Source: Neobacillus muris
Lineage (GTDB): Bacteria > Bacillota > Bacilli > Bacillales > Cytobacillaceae
NCBI RefSeq assembly: GCF_943193175.1
Contig: NZ_CALPDF010000010.1
Span: 56,016 to 120,015, forward strand
DNA: 64,000 nt
Reading direction: 5' to 3'
A program made the translations under genes and the position numbers. Shown here piece after piece: positions 17,528 to 25,651 of the stretch; the first letter of the stretch is position 1; each line of letters starts with the position of its first letter. The notes beneath the pieces were generated by a model. That model saw only the letters and a list, made by a program, of their open reading frames with translations. It was not told where the DNA came from and did not search any database.

Positions 17528-17592
17528 TTCAAAAATAAACAAACATATATTATAATAAAACAGAAGATAACAAACATAAATACAAACAAACG
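17528..17592 (+). promoter_or_regulatory. rhaEW promoter with AAACAAAC-type half-sites
   Basis: -35 TTCAAA (17528-17533), 17-base spacer, -10 TATAAT (17551-17556). Repeated AAACAAAC-like boxes occur before and after the -10 (ATAAACAAACA, AACAAACATAAA, ACAAACAAACGG). They are candidate operators for the DeoR-type RhaR. The core is nearly the same as the lutABC promoter. Confidence 0.7.
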
Positions 17593-17603
17593 GAGGAGTA
17601 TGG

Positions 17604-19673
17604 ATGGTACGGAATCTTTGGAATCAAGAAACTGCATCACAAGTTACAAAAGGGGTAGAAGAACTCGTCTATCGCTCTAATTTAATTGGATCAGATCGTG
17701 CGGTATGTAACTATGGCGGCGGCAACACTTCCATGAAGACAATTGAAAGGGATTTCCGCGGCCGGGATGTTGAAGTTATGTGGGTAAAAGGAAGCGGTTC
17801 CGATTTGGCAACAATGAAGGCTCAAAATTTTACAGGTCTTAATTTAGAAGACATTCGTCCATTATTCGAGCGCGACGAAATGACTGACGAAGAAATGGTT
17901 GCATATCTTTCACATTGTATGATCGACAGCAAGCACCCAAGAGCATCAATCGAAACATTATTGCATGCTTTCTTGCCTTTCAAACATGTAGACCACACAC
18001 ATCCTGATGCTATCATTAGCCTTTGCTGTGCAGACAGTGGTAAGCAAATCGCAGAAGAGATTTTTGGAAATCGTTTTGTATGGGTACCATATATCCGACC
18101 AGGATTTACTCTTTCAAAAATGATCGCTCAGGGTGTATTAAATAACCCAAATGCAGAACTAGTATTAATGGAAAAACACGGTTTAGTTACTTGGGGAGAA
18201 ACTTCTGAAGAAGCGTATGCAAAAACTATTGCTATCATTAATGAGGCAGAGCAATATATTAATGAAAGAATTGATGAGGCGAAAACTTTTGGCGGCCAAA
18301 AATATCAATCTCTTTCTGAAGAAGAAGCTACTAGCATTCTAGCAAAAATAATGCCAGTTATCCGCGGGGCAGTTAGTGACGAGAAGAAAATGCTATTAAC
18401 TTACGACCGTGGCGAAGATGTACTGCAATTTGTCAACAGCAATAACGCACCAGAGCTTTCTCAAATCGGTGCTGCCTGCCCTGACCACCTTGTTCATACT
18501 AAAATGATTCCACTTTACGTAAACTGGGATCCGCAAACAAAAGACGTGGAAGCACTAACTGCCAGCATCAAAGAGGGAGTCGCAAGTTTCAAAGCAGCTT
18601 ACAAAGAATACTTTGAACAAAACAAAAATGAAGGCGACAAAATGTTTGAACCAGCACCACGTGTTATTCTAATCCCTGGTATTGGTATGGTGAACACTGG
18701 TAAGGACGTGAAAAATTCAAGAATCAGCGGCGCATTATACCACCGTGCCATTGCTGTTATGAAGGGTGCTACAACATTAGGAAGCTTTGTTTCTCTAAGT
18801 GCAAACGAATCCTACAATGTAGAGTATTGGCCATTAGAATTATATAAATTATCTCTTGCTCCTGCTGAAACAGAATTCTCCAGAAAAGTAGCATTCATTA
18901 CTGGGGGAGCAGGCGGTATCGGAAGTGCAACAGCACGCCGTTTAGTTTCTGAAGGGGCCCATGTGGTATTGGCTGATTTAAATCTTGAAGGCGCTGAAAA
19001 AGTAGCTGCTGAAATTAATGAAGAGTATGGTACTGACCGTGCATTAGCAGTAAAAATGGACGTAACGAAAGAGGAACAAGTCCAAGCTGCATTTGACCAA
19101 TCCGCTTTAACTTTCGGTGGTGTCGATATTATTGTCAACAACGCAGGTCTTGCAACATCCAGTCCAATTGAAGAAACAACTCTTCAAGAGTGGAACTTAA
19201 ACATGAATGTATTAGGAACAGGCTATTTCCTAGTTGCCCGCGAGGCATTTAGACAAATGAAAGAGCAAGGCATCGGAGGCAACATGGTATTTGTCGGATC
19301 CAAAAACTCTGTGTATGCAGGAAAAAATGCAGCAGCCTATAGCTCTGTAAAAGCTCTTGAAACACATTTAGCTAGATGTATTGCAGCTGAAGGCGGCCAG
19401 TATGGAATCCGTGTCAACTCTGTACTTCCAGATGCAGTACTGCAAGGATCAGCCATTTGGGGATCAAGATGGCGTGAGGAGCGTGCGGCTGCTTATGGCA
19501 TCGACCCAGACCAATTAGAAGAACATTATCGTAAACGTACTACCTTGCTTGTAAACATTTACCCTAGTGATATTGCAGAATCGATTGCATTCTTTGCTTC
19601 ATCCAAATCAGACAAAACAACCGGATGTATGGTAACTGTCGATGGCGGTGTACCAGCTGCGTTCACGAGATAA
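17604..19673 (+). CDS. rhaEW: bifunctional rhamnulose-1-phosphate aldolase / lactaldehyde dehydrogenase RhaEW
   Basis: 689 residues, the same arrangement as B. subtilis YuxG. The N-terminal class II aldolase domain (~1-420) has NYGGGNTSMK, the zinc pair in HVDHTHPDAI (~131-133) and LMEKHGLVTWG. The C-terminal short-chain dehydrogenase (~430-689) has the NAD loop TGGAGGIG (~433), NNAGLA and the catalytic YSSVK (~579). It splits rhamnulose-1-phosphate into DHAP and L-lactaldehyde and oxidises the aldehyde to L-lactate. RBS CGGAGGAG fits ATG 17604. It is separated by 20 kb from rhaBA, unlike the compact yul operon of B. subtilis, and sits beside lutABC, which would consume the lactate. Confidence 0.95.
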   Translation: MVRNLWNQETASQVTKGVEELVYRSNLIGSDRAVCNYGGGNTSMKTIERDFRGRDVEVMWVKGSGSDLATMKAQNFTGLNLEDIRPLFERDEMTDEEMVAYLSHCMIDSKHPRASIETLLHAFLPFKHVDHTHPDAIISLCCADSGKQIAEEIFGNRFVWVPYIRPGFTLSKMIAQGVLNNPNAELVLMEKHGLVTWGETSEEAYAKTIAIINEAEQYINERIDEAKTFGGQKYQSLSEEEATSILAKIMPVIRGAVSDEKKMLLTYDRGEDVLQFVNSNNAPELSQIGAACPDHLVHTKMIPLYVNWDPQTKDVEALTASIKEGVASFKAAYKEYFEQNKNEGDKMFEPAPRVILIPGIGMVNTGKDVKNSRISGALYHRAIAVMKGATTLGSFVSLSANESYNVEYWPLELYKLSLAPAETEFSRKVAFITGGAGGIGSATARRLVSEGAHVVLADLNLEGAEKVAAEINEEYGTDRALAVKMDVTKEEQVQAAFDQSALTFGGVDIIVNNAGLATSSPIEETTLQEWNLNMNVLGTGYFLVAREAFRQMKEQGIGGNMVFVGSKNSVYAGKNAAAYSSVKALETHLARCIAAEGGQYGIRVNSVLPDAVLQGSAIWGSRWREERAAAYGIDPDQLEEHYRKRTTLLVNIYPSDIAESIAFFASSKSDKTTGCMVTVDGGVPAAFTR

Positions 19674-19694
19674 ATTGGTAAACCATAAGAAATT

Positions 19695-19719
19695 GCATCG
19701 CATTTTGCGGTGCTTTTTT
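19695..19719 (+). terminator. rhaEW terminator
   Basis: GCATCGC / GCGGTGC arms (one wobble) followed by six T. Confidence 0.8.
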
Positions 19720-20081
19720 CTTTGGGGAAACTTTCAATGTTAAGGAGGAAGGAAGTTGGTTAAGTAATAGAACTAATAAATCAAGTTAGCCAGAAAAAAT
19801 CAAGCAGGATGGTAAACATTATTATACATTTTTTGCCTACTGATTTTTAAACATAAAAGACTGTTTTTTGTCTGACCATTTGAAGCTTGATAGGTCTAAG
19901 ATAATGTTTAGAAACTAAATTGTCCAAAGTCTGCAAAAAAGTCCTATTTGTCCTTTAACGGATATAAAAAAGTGTCATTGTTGGAAACCGTCTCCTCAAT
20001 TAAAGTTAAAGAAAGGGAGGAGATATTCCTCATATATTTGTAAGCGCAAACAAATGATTCAACTTTAAGGAGGAGTTTTAC
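19720..20081. promoter_or_regulatory. regulatory stretch before lplD: A-tract motifs and cre-like site
   Basis: No gene is seen in this ~360-base stretch. Two copies of an A-tract motif lie at 19932-19953 (TGCAAAAAAGTCCTATTTG) and 19963-19987 (AAAAAAGTGTCATTGTTGG). Similar copies precede ogl, lplA and yesU. A cre-like site TGTAAGCGCAAACA (20039-20052, 13 of 14 to the TGWAARCGYTWNCW consensus) lies just before the lplD ribosome site. Confidence 0.6.
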
Positions 20082-21482
20082 ATGGCAAAACAAATAAAAG
20101 ATGTTCAAATCGCGTACATTGGCGGGGGATCACGAGGCTGGGCATGGGGGCTGATGAGTGATCTGGCGATGGAGGAAAATATATCTGGCACCGTAAAACT
20201 GTACGATATCAATTTTGAAGCAGCACAACAAAATGCGATTATTGGCAATCGTTTGCGTGATCGAGATGAAGTGGCCGGCAGGTGGGACTATGAAGCTGTT
20301 AAAACATTAAAGGAAGCGTTAACTGGTGCCGATTTTGTGATTATCTCTATCTTGCCTGGAACATTTTTAGAAATGAAGTCAGATGTTCATACTCCGGAAC
20401 AATATGGTATCTATCAATCTGTTGGGGATACAGTCGGACCAGGCGGATTAGTCAGGGCACTAAGGACCATTCCGCTCTTTGTAGAAATTGCCAATCAAAT
20501 TAAGGAGCATTCTCCAAATGCCTGGGTAATCAATTATACAAATCCAATGAGCCTTTGTACAAGAACCCTCTATCATGTTTTCCCGGAAATCAAAGCCTTT
20601 GGCTGCTGCCATGAAGTGTTTGGCACGCAAAAACTTTTGGCTTCCATGTTAGAAGATTTAGAAGGAATTGAAAAGGTTAAGCGCAGTGACATTAAGGTGA
20701 ATGTACTGGGAATTAATCATTTTACATGGATTGATCAGGCCTCCTATCAAAATATCAATCTGTTGCCTCTGTACCAAAAATTTGTGGATAAATATTATGA
20801 GACTGGTTTTGAAGGGAAAAATACGGGCAACTGGTTGAATGACCATTTTTCTTCCGCCCAAAGAGTTAAATTCGACTTATTTAAAAAGTTTGGGATCATT
20901 GCTGCTGCAGGCGACCGGCATTTAGCAGAATTTATGCCCAACACTTGGTATTTGCACAGCCCAGAAAAAGTGAGGGAATGGAAGTTTGGCTTAACACCTG
21001 TAGATTGGCGGATGGCAAGAGGAAAAGAATTGTATGAAAAAGGGCAGCGACTTGCTAATGGAGAAGAAAACTTTGTTTTAAATGCAACCGGCGAAGAGGG
21101 TGTTCAAATGATCAAAGCCATTCTTGGATTGGGAGACATCATTTCGAATGTGAATTTACCGAACAAGGGGCAAATGGCTGGTGTACCGGAAGATGCAATT
21201 GTCGAAACAAATGCGCTGTTTGGTTACAATAGTGTCCAGCCTATCGTCTCAGGTGAACTGCCTACTCCTGTCAATAATATGGTGTTGCGTCACATCCATA
21301 TACAGGAAATGACGCTTCAAGCAGCCCTGCAGTGTGATAAACAATTAGCTTTACGTGCTTTTAGACAAGATCCTTTGTTAAGTTCGCTTACTCCTGAGGA
21401 GGTGGAAGCCCTTCTTGAACAAATGTTGTTTAATACAAAAAGCTATCTGCCTGGCTGGGAGTTTGAGACCATCAAAAACTAA
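20082..21482 (+). CDS. lplD: GH4 alpha-galacturonidase (LplD-like)
   Basis: 466 residues, GH4 family: NAD-binding IAYIGGGSRGWAWG at the N-terminus, INYTNPMSLCTR (~150), the metal-binding Cys/His segments AFGCCHEVFG (~174) and LGINHFTW (~209), and FMPNTWYL. GH4 enzymes need NAD and Mn and use an oxidation/elimination mechanism. The closest characterised relative by context is B. subtilis LplD, which releases galacturonic acid from pectin/RG oligomers. Cytoplasmic, no signal peptide. First gene of a unit with rhgT, 83 bases apart, under the A-tract motif and a cre-like site. Alpha-glucosidase activity, as in other GH4 members, is a less likely alternative here. Confidence 0.88.
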   Translation: MAKQIKDVQIAYIGGGSRGWAWGLMSDLAMEENISGTVKLYDINFEAAQQNAIIGNRLRDRDEVAGRWDYEAVKTLKEALTGADFVIISILPGTFLEMKSDVHTPEQYGIYQSVGDTVGPGGLVRALRTIPLFVEIANQIKEHSPNAWVINYTNPMSLCTRTLYHVFPEIKAFGCCHEVFGTQKLLASMLEDLEGIEKVKRSDIKVNVLGINHFTWIDQASYQNINLLPLYQKFVDKYYETGFEGKNTGNWLNDHFSSAQRVKFDLFKKFGIIAAAGDRHLAEFMPNTWYLHSPEKVREWKFGLTPVDWRMARGKELYEKGQRLANGEENFVLNATGEEGVQMIKAILGLGDIISNVNLPNKGQMAGVPEDAIVETNALFGYNSVQPIVSGELPTPVNNMVLRHIHIQEMTLQAALQCDKQLALRAFRQDPLLSSLTPEEVEALLEQMLFNTKSYLPGWEFETIKN

Positions 21483-21565
21483 TTAAGCAGATGGGGATCC
21501 CTTGCATGGAGAAAATGGAACATGCAGGGGTTCTTCATTTGCCGCCGAATAGGAAGGCGATATGA

Positions 21566-22222
21566 ATGAATGCAGAAAAGTTGAAAATTTACCTTGCTGC
21601 TGATTCGACTGTACAAAGGTATGACGAGCAAGAAAAACATCAGGGTGGCTGGGGAGAGTTCCTCCAGGACTATTTCACAGATGAGGTGAAAGTAGAAAAT
21701 CATGCGATCGGCGGAAGAAGCTCAAAAACCTTTATCGAGGAAGGGCGATTAGATAAAATAGCAAAAAAAATAAAAGCCGGTGACTTCTTATTGATCCAAA
21801 TGGGGCATAATGACGCCGCCAAAAACAAGCCGGAACGGTATACGGAACCTTTTACAACCTACAAACAGTATTTAAAAAAATATATTGATTGTGCCAAAAG
21901 CTATCAGGCAGAACCGGTATTGATTACCCCTGCAGCAAGATTACATCTGGAGAATAACCGTTTTATCAATGATTTCCCGGAATATTGCCAGGCGATGAAG
22001 GAAATTGCGGTGGAGGAAGATGTGGCATTAATCGATTTAATGGAAAAAAGTTTAAATTTATTTGATAGAGTGGGATACCAGAAAGCATTTACTTACTTTA
22101 TGGCTTCTGTAAATGATCATGATTATACACATTTTACAAAAAATGGTGCCAAACAGATGGCAAGGTTAGTAGCTGATGGAATAAAAGAGCTCGAAATAAA
22201 AATCTCTCATTTAATGAAATAA
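21566..22222 (+). CDS. rhgT: rhamnogalacturonan acetylesterase (SGNH/GDSL hydrolase, RhgT/YesT type)
   Basis: 218 residues. SGNH blocks are visible: YLAADSTVQRYD (nucleophile Ser ~13), HAIGGRSSKTF (Gly block), LLIQMGHNDAA (Asn block) and NDHDYTHFTKNGA (Asp/His pair). This is the RGAE/RhgT signature. It removes acetyl groups from galacturonate in RG-I so that lyases can act. No signal peptide, so it works on imported oligomers. ATG 21566 is preceded by AGGAAGG; a nearby ATG (21562) is out of frame. Terminated by a perfect 10-bp hairpin. Confidence 0.93.
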   Translation: MNAEKLKIYLAADSTVQRYDEQEKHQGGWGEFLQDYFTDEVKVENHAIGGRSSKTFIEEGRLDKIAKKIKAGDFLLIQMGHNDAAKNKPERYTEPFTTYKQYLKKYIDCAKSYQAEPVLITPAARLHLENNRFINDFPEYCQAMKEIAVEEDVALIDLMEKSLNLFDRVGYQKAFTYFMASVNDHDYTHFTKNGAKQMARLVADGIKELEIKISHLMK

Positions 22223-22231
22223 GTTTTTATA

Positions 22232-22261
22232 CAAGAGAAGGATAACCTTCTCTTGTTTTTT
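22232..22261 (+). terminator. terminator of lplD-rhgT unit
   Basis: CAAGAGAAGG / CCTTCTCTTG around ATAA, then six T. Confidence 0.9.
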
Positions 22262-22397
22262 AGAATGTTTAGTTCAAGAAATAATTATTTCATAGGTAAG
22301 TGCAATTACTCAGAAGATGTCCGATGTAAAAAAATTTTTTTATTGTGAAAGAGTTTACGGAATGTATGCTTACATTGAATATTGGAGGAAAGTTTTG

Positions 22398-24230
22398 ATG
22401 GATAAAAAGAGAATCTTAAGGCAAATGGAGAAGCTAAACCGGGGGTTAATCGCAGTCAAGGTTGAAAAGGGTGTGTATACTGGATGGCGATTGTTAGGGA
22501 CAGATCCTGATGAGATTTCTTTTAATTTATACCGTGGTGGAAAAATGGTCAATCCTGAGCCCATTACATCGAGTACTAATTTTCTGGATAAAGAAGGGAA
22601 TAAAGATTCGTCCTATTATATCCGTCCTGTAATAAATGGTGTGGAGCAGCCGCCAACGGAGGAAGTCAAAGTCTGGGAAGAAAACTTTTTGCCAATCCCG
22701 TTAAATAAGCCTGCAGGCGGTTTATCACCGGATGGGGTTAACTATACTTATTCCGCAAATGATGCCAGTGTAGGAGATGTAGATGGAGATGGAGAATATG
22801 AGATTATTTTAAAATGGGATCCTTCAAATTCTCACGATAATGCTCACAAGGGATATACCGGAAATGTTTATCTTGATGCATATAAATTAAACGGTACGCA
22901 GTTGTGGCGAATTGATTTAGGAAAAAATATTCGTGCGGGAGCACATTATACACAATTTATGGTTTACGATCTGGATGGGGATGGAAAAGCTGAGATTGCT
23001 TGTAAAACAGCAGATGGAACAATTGATGGCACAGGAAAAGTAATTGGTGACGCTGATGCGGATTATCGGAACAAGGATGGATTTATCTTAGAGGGGCCAG
23101 AGTATTTTACTATCTTTGATGGTGAAACTGGTAAAGAACTTGTAACAACTGACTATGATCCGCCAAGAGGAAATAGTTCCGATTGGGGAGATGATGAAGG
23201 AAACCGGGTAGATCGTTTTCTTGCATGCATTGCTTATCTTGATGGCGAAAGACCGAGTGTGGTAATGTGCCGCGGATATTATACAAGGGCCGTGCTGGCT
23301 GCCTACAACTGGCGAAATGGCGAGCTTACAAAGGTTTGGAAGTTTGATAGTCTTGAACCAGGGAATGAAGGGTATTCGGGACAAGGAAATCACAGTGTTA
23401 GTGTTGCGGATGTGGATAACGATGGTAAAGATGAAATCATATACGGATCATGTGTTATCGACCATAATGGAAAAGGTCTTTATACAACTGGCCTAGGACA
23501 TGGGGATGCGATGCACGTTGGCAATTTGATTCCCACAAGACCCGGTCTTGAGGTATTCCAGGTCCATGAGGTGCCCTCGGAAAATGGAACAGAAATTCAT
23601 GATGCGGCTACAGGAGAAATTTTATGGGGGATCCCCTCTTACGAAGATGTAGGAAGAGGCTTGGCAGCTGATATTGATCCTCGATATGAAGGCGTTGAGG
23701 TTTGGTCTTCCACTCATTGGAAAACAGGTGGGGAAGGATTATATAATAGCACTACTGGTGAAAAAATCTCAGATCAAACCCCGCAATCCTTTAATTTTGC
23801 GATTTGGTGGGATGGAGATCAGCTTAGAGAGCTTCTCGACCATGATTATGATATGGAAACAGGTATAGGAGTGGGAAAGATTGATAAGTGGGATTATGAA
23901 AATGGACAACTAATTAATTTGCTGACGGCTGAAGGAACGCGCTCCAACAACGGGACAAAAGGGAACCCTTGCTTGCAAGCTGATATACTGGGGGATTGGA
24001 GAGAAGAAGTTGTTTGGAGAAGTGATGACAGTACATCACTAAGAATTTACACGACAACTGATGTTACAGAGCATCCAATCTATACGCTTATGCACGATCC
24101 GGTTTACCGGTTAGGGATCGCATGGCAAAATGTAGCCTACAATCAGCCGCCTCACACAAGTTATTTTCTGGGACATGGAATGGAAAAACCGCCCGTTCCT
24201 CAAATTTATGCAGTTGAAAAGAAAGACTAA
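22398..24230 (+). CDS. yesX: rhamnogalacturonan lyase, PL11 (YesX-like, cytoplasmic)
   Basis: 610 residues from ATG 22398, which has GGAGGAA upstream; the longer frame from 22317 lacks a ribosome site. YesX of B. subtilis has about 612 residues. PL11 features: LNRGLIAVKVEKGVYTGWR at the N-terminus, then calcium-binding blades DVDGDGEYEI (~127), DLDGDGKAEI (~192) and DVDNDGKDEI (~338), and the C-terminal GDWREEVVWR with MHDPVYRLGIAWQ. It cleaves the RG-I backbone by beta-elimination. No signal peptide, arguing for exo-type YesX working inside the cell rather than secreted YesW. Monocistronic; a weaker A-tract motif copy may lie at 22324. Confidence 0.93.
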   Translation: MDKKRILRQMEKLNRGLIAVKVEKGVYTGWRLLGTDPDEISFNLYRGGKMVNPEPITSSTNFLDKEGNKDSSYYIRPVINGVEQPPTEEVKVWEENFLPIPLNKPAGGLSPDGVNYTYSANDASVGDVDGDGEYEIILKWDPSNSHDNAHKGYTGNVYLDAYKLNGTQLWRIDLGKNIRAGAHYTQFMVYDLDGDGKAEIACKTADGTIDGTGKVIGDADADYRNKDGFILEGPEYFTIFDGETGKELVTTDYDPPRGNSSDWGDDEGNRVDRFLACIAYLDGERPSVVMCRGYYTRAVLAAYNWRNGELTKVWKFDSLEPGNEGYSGQGNHSVSVADVDNDGKDEIIYGSCVIDHNGKGLYTTGLGHGDAMHVGNLIPTRPGLEVFQVHEVPSENGTEIHDAATGEILWGIPSYEDVGRGLAADIDPRYEGVEVWSSTHWKTGGEGLYNSTTGEKISDQTPQSFNFAIWWDGDQLRELLDHDYDMETGIGVGKIDKWDYENGQLINLLTAEGTRSNNGTKGNPCLQADILGDWREEVVWRSDDSTSLRIYTTTDVTEHPIYTLMHDPVYRLGIAWQNVAYNQPPHTSYFLGHGMEKPPVPQIYAVEKKD

Positions 24231-24271
24231 TCCTATTATACAAATGGCCTGCTTCTAAAGAAAATTTCGGA

Positions 24272-24302
24272 GATCACCAATATACATTGGTGGTCTTTTT
24301 TT
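24272..24302 (+). terminator. yesX terminator
   Basis: GATCACCAAT / ATTGGTGGTC arms around ATAC, then seven T. Confidence 0.85.
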
Positions 24303-24333
24303 GTTCATTATTCAATTATTGTTACAGGACATA

Positions 24334-24373
24334 TGCAAAAAAGTGTTATTGATGGAAAAAGAAAGCGCTTGTA
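24334..24373. promoter_or_regulatory. A-tract motif plus cre-like site before ogl
   Basis: TGCAAAAAAGTGTTATTGAT followed by GGAAAA (24334-24359) is the best-conserved copy of the motif also found before lplD, lplA and yesU. It abuts a cre-like site on the minus strand (TACAAGCGCTTTCT, 24373-24360, 12 of 14). Confidence 0.55.
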
Positions 24374-24430
24374 AGGTGGTATTTAGTAATACTTTTTAAT
24401 CGTACTAAAATCAGAAAAGAGGAATGCACT

Positions 24431-25624
24431 TTGGGTAAGGGGACAAAATGGCCGAGTGAACGGAGTGAGTTTAGGGATTCCATTACTAATGTCAAGATTA
24501 CTCAATTAACGGACTTTAAGGCACACAATTATCACATTTATTTCACGAATAACGGGTGGTATGATAACGAATCAAAGCTATTGTTATGTTCAGATCGCGG
24601 GAACTCGACAAATTTATTTGGCGTTGATTTATCCACCGGAGAATTAACACAGCTTACAGATTTGGATCCTAAGCAAACAAATGGACTTCAGGGAACCTTC
24701 TTAAACCCGCTCAAAAACGAAGCGTATTTTACTTATGATAAAAAAATTATTTCCATCAACCTAGATACCTATGAGGAAACGACCATTTATCATCTTCAAG
24801 AAGGTTATCATTTTAGCAATTTAAGCTGTACAGCAGATGGTAAATCCCTATGTTTCGGCCTTGCTGAAGATTTGTCACAAACCATCAAAAGCAACCTTTC
24901 CGGGGGATATGTTGGTTTTGAAGAAACAGAAGCGGCAAGGCCCCATTGTATGATTAACTTGCTGAATCTCGAAACAGGAGAAACTCAGATCATTCATGAA
25001 GAAAACCGGTGGATTGGCCATGTCAATGCATCACCTACTCAGCCACATTTGATTACATTCTGCCACGAGGGACCTTGGGAAAAAGTAGACCATCGTATTT
25101 GGGTCATGAATATTCATTCAGGTGAGGTTTGGAAGCTCCGTGAAGGAGATAGAAATCAATATGCCGGCCACGAATACTGGCATGCTGATGGAATCACAAT
25201 TGGATATCATGGGTTTACCGATTCTTTAGACAGGAAAGACGGCAAATTTCTTGGATTTTCCGTTTATGATCATTCAGATTGCCAAGAATTTGAGTTTCCT
25301 TATCAAAATATGCATATCCATTCGAATGATTCTTCCTTCATCGTGGGGGACGGTCAGCAGTCGAGCGCTTATCATGGTGAAAGGTACCAGGATTGTATTT
25401 TTCTATGGAAAAGGACAAATCAAGCCATGGAAGGGCCAAGAATTCTATGTAAACACCGCGGCAGTTTTCATGTTCAACAAGTCCATGTTCATCCAAGGTT
25501 CAGTCCGGACGGGACCCAAATCTTGTTTACAAGTGATATGAATGGCTATGGTAACGTTTATTTAGCAGATGTTCCCGATTTTGATAGTCTCCCAAAATTA
25601 ATTGATGGGAAATTAATAAGATAG
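24431..25624 (+). CDS. ogl: oligogalacturonate lyase, PL22
   Basis: 397 residues, a seven-bladed beta-propeller by repeat pattern (LLLCSDRGN, GTFLNPLKNEAYFTYD, ILFTSDMNGYGNVYLADVP). Mn-binding residues of PL22 are visible: HIHSND (~295) and QQVHVHPRFSPDG, where Gln349, His352 and His354 match the Q-x-x-H-x-H ligand set. The enzyme splits unsaturated or saturated digalacturonate into monomers, leading to the KDG pathway. TTG 24431 with GAGGAA upstream. Cytoplasmic. It starts the ogl-yetA unit, with 27 bases to yetA. Confidence 0.88.
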   Translation: MGKGTKWPSERSEFRDSITNVKITQLTDFKAHNYHIYFTNNGWYDNESKLLLCSDRGNSTNLFGVDLSTGELTQLTDLDPKQTNGLQGTFLNPLKNEAYFTYDKKIISINLDTYEETTIYHLQEGYHFSNLSCTADGKSLCFGLAEDLSQTIKSNLSGGYVGFEETEAARPHCMINLLNLETGETQIIHEENRWIGHVNASPTQPHLITFCHEGPWEKVDHRIWVMNIHSGEVWKLREGDRNQYAGHEYWHADGITIGYHGFTDSLDRKDGKFLGFSVYDHSDCQEFEFPYQNMHIHSNDSSFIVGDGQQSSAYHGERYQDCIFLWKRTNQAMEGPRILCKHRGSFHVQQVHVHPRFSPDGTQILFTSDMNGYGNVYLADVPDFDSLPKLIDGKLIR

Positions 25625-25651
25625 CAGATGATTGAATGGAGAGTGAAATCG

